Source: Diphasiastrum complanatum
Taxonomy: Eukaryota > Streptophyta > Lycopodiopsida > Lycopodiales > Lycopodiaceae
Length of the DNA: 64,000 nucleotides
Reading direction: 5' to 3'
Assembly (NCBI GenBank): GCA_029204225.1
Contig: CM055092.1
Coordinates: forward strand, 60,687,401 to 60,751,400
The notes beneath the pieces were generated by a model. It was given only the letters and a program-made list of their open reading frames with translations. It was not told the origin of the DNA and did not search any database. The position numbers and the translations under genes were made by a program. Position 1 is the stretch's first letter, and every line of letters begins with the position of its first letter. Shown piece after piece: positions 63,440 through 64,000 of this stretch.

Positions 63440-63501
63440 CGCCAGGAAAGCGCAGCTATATTGGAGGCATAGCGTCTTTCATCATCCTCTTTCTCTGACA
63501 T
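63376..63501 (-). CDS. Upstream ORF overlapping the GCN2 start, out of frame
   Basis: An ATG at 63501, 62 nt upstream of the GCN2 ATG, opens a 41-codon frame (MSEKEDDERRYASNIAALSW...) that overlaps the GCN2 start by 64 nt in another frame and ends at 63376. If the transcript starts or is spliced upstream of 63501, ribosomes would have to leak past or reinitiate. A possible 5'-UTR acceptor TGTTTATATGTGCAG lies at 63513-63508, so the leader may be spliced just before this ATG. There is no proof it is translated. Confidence 0.4.
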   Translation of the reverse strand: MSEKEDDERRYASNIAALSWRWQAAERAGASAPVKANLGRL

Positions 63502-64000
63502 AGCCAACTGCACATATAAACAAAAGATATCCAAAACCCCCCATTTCTTGTTCTTGTTGGGCAAAATATAAGTCATTTTAAGATTTTGCCCTAAACATTC
63601 AAAATTTAAAATTGACAATCTCCAATTGTACTAAGTTATATTAATTCTATAAATTAAATAGCAAAAGTGCTCAATTTTTAAAAAAAATTAAGAATTTGCT
63701 CAAATTTTACGTATAAAAGAATCTAGATTTCCAAAATTCCAAAACTTTAACTCTGGCTTTGCACTGCACTATGAAAGATGGAAATAAAAAATATTTGCAA
63801 TTTAAAAAGACTTAAGATAATACTTTTATTTGATGTATACTCGTCAGAAAAGGACACATAGCAGTGATATAATTGTCACAATAGCTTATCACCATCACAA
63901 CAAAGCTAACAAGTGACTTAAAATCAATAGACCAACACAAATTGATTTGAGGAGGTACTCAACCACTCTTTATTTCTTTTTTATTATCATTAATTAAGAG
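63502..64000 (-). promoter_or_regulatory. GCN2 upstream region
   Basis: AT-rich, with no recognised gene or transposon. It should hold the GCN2 promoter and leader, perhaps with a 5'-UTR intron. I cannot place a TATA box or start site with confidence. Confidence 0.4.

Overview
This is nuclear DNA of a land plant with a large, repeat-rich genome. The evidence is one plant-type protein-kinase gene with short exons and very long introns, surrounded by Copia and Gypsy LTR retrotransposons, a LINE family and hAT transposons. Intron size and LINE load fit a fern or a gymnosperm, but no marker in the window settles the species.

The one host gene I can establish is the 5' part of GCN2 (the eIF2-alpha kinase EIF2AK4, a sensor of uncharged tRNA) on the minus strand. 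It starts at 63439, runs leftward and leaves the window through an intron that opens at 6219. Twelve exons are recognised by similarity to plant GCN2 plus splice sites and phase; one 23-nt exon is tentative. Together they encode 543 residues: a basic N-terminus, the RWD domain (GCN1-binding in characterised orthologues), an acidic linker, a conserved pre-kinase region, and the kinase N-lobe through the glycine-rich loop, catalytic Lys and alpha-C segment. The rest of the kinase, the HisRS-like domain and the C-terminus lie beyond position 1. Intron 11 (26.5 kb) and intron 2 (16.2 kb) hold most of the mobile elements. Intron 12 appears to be a GC-AG intron.

Layout by region. 1-1690: GC-rich unassigned repeat. 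2530-5231: Copia and LINE fragments. 6220-9250: GCN2 exons 13 and 12. 9251-35758 (intron 11): three head-to-tail LINE copies (10735-18702), a truncated Gypsy (18703-22363), a LINE ORF1 scrap, a decayed Copia (22797-25975), a structurally complete but mutated Copia with 402-bp LTRs (27804-33192), and an unassigned open region (34300-35240). 35759-36776: exons 11 to 8. 36777-43164 (intron 6/7): LINE and Gypsy remains. 43165-46736: exons 6 to 3. 46737-62909 (intron 2): LINE tails, a 5.9-kb Gypsy (47990-53875), a hAT element with perfect termini (54398-56680) and a decayed hAT plus LINE mosaic. 62910-63439: exons 2 and 1. 63440-64000: upstream region with an overlapping upstream ORF.

The most unusual repeat biology is the LINE family. 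Every recognisable 3' end carries a conserved TGCC-TTTT-GGCA hairpin and ends in a CT-type microsatellite instead of poly(A), and several copies start exactly at the end of another copy's CT tract. This suggests a plant LINE that both ends in and inserts into CT repeats. Two LTR elements also sit in such tracts.
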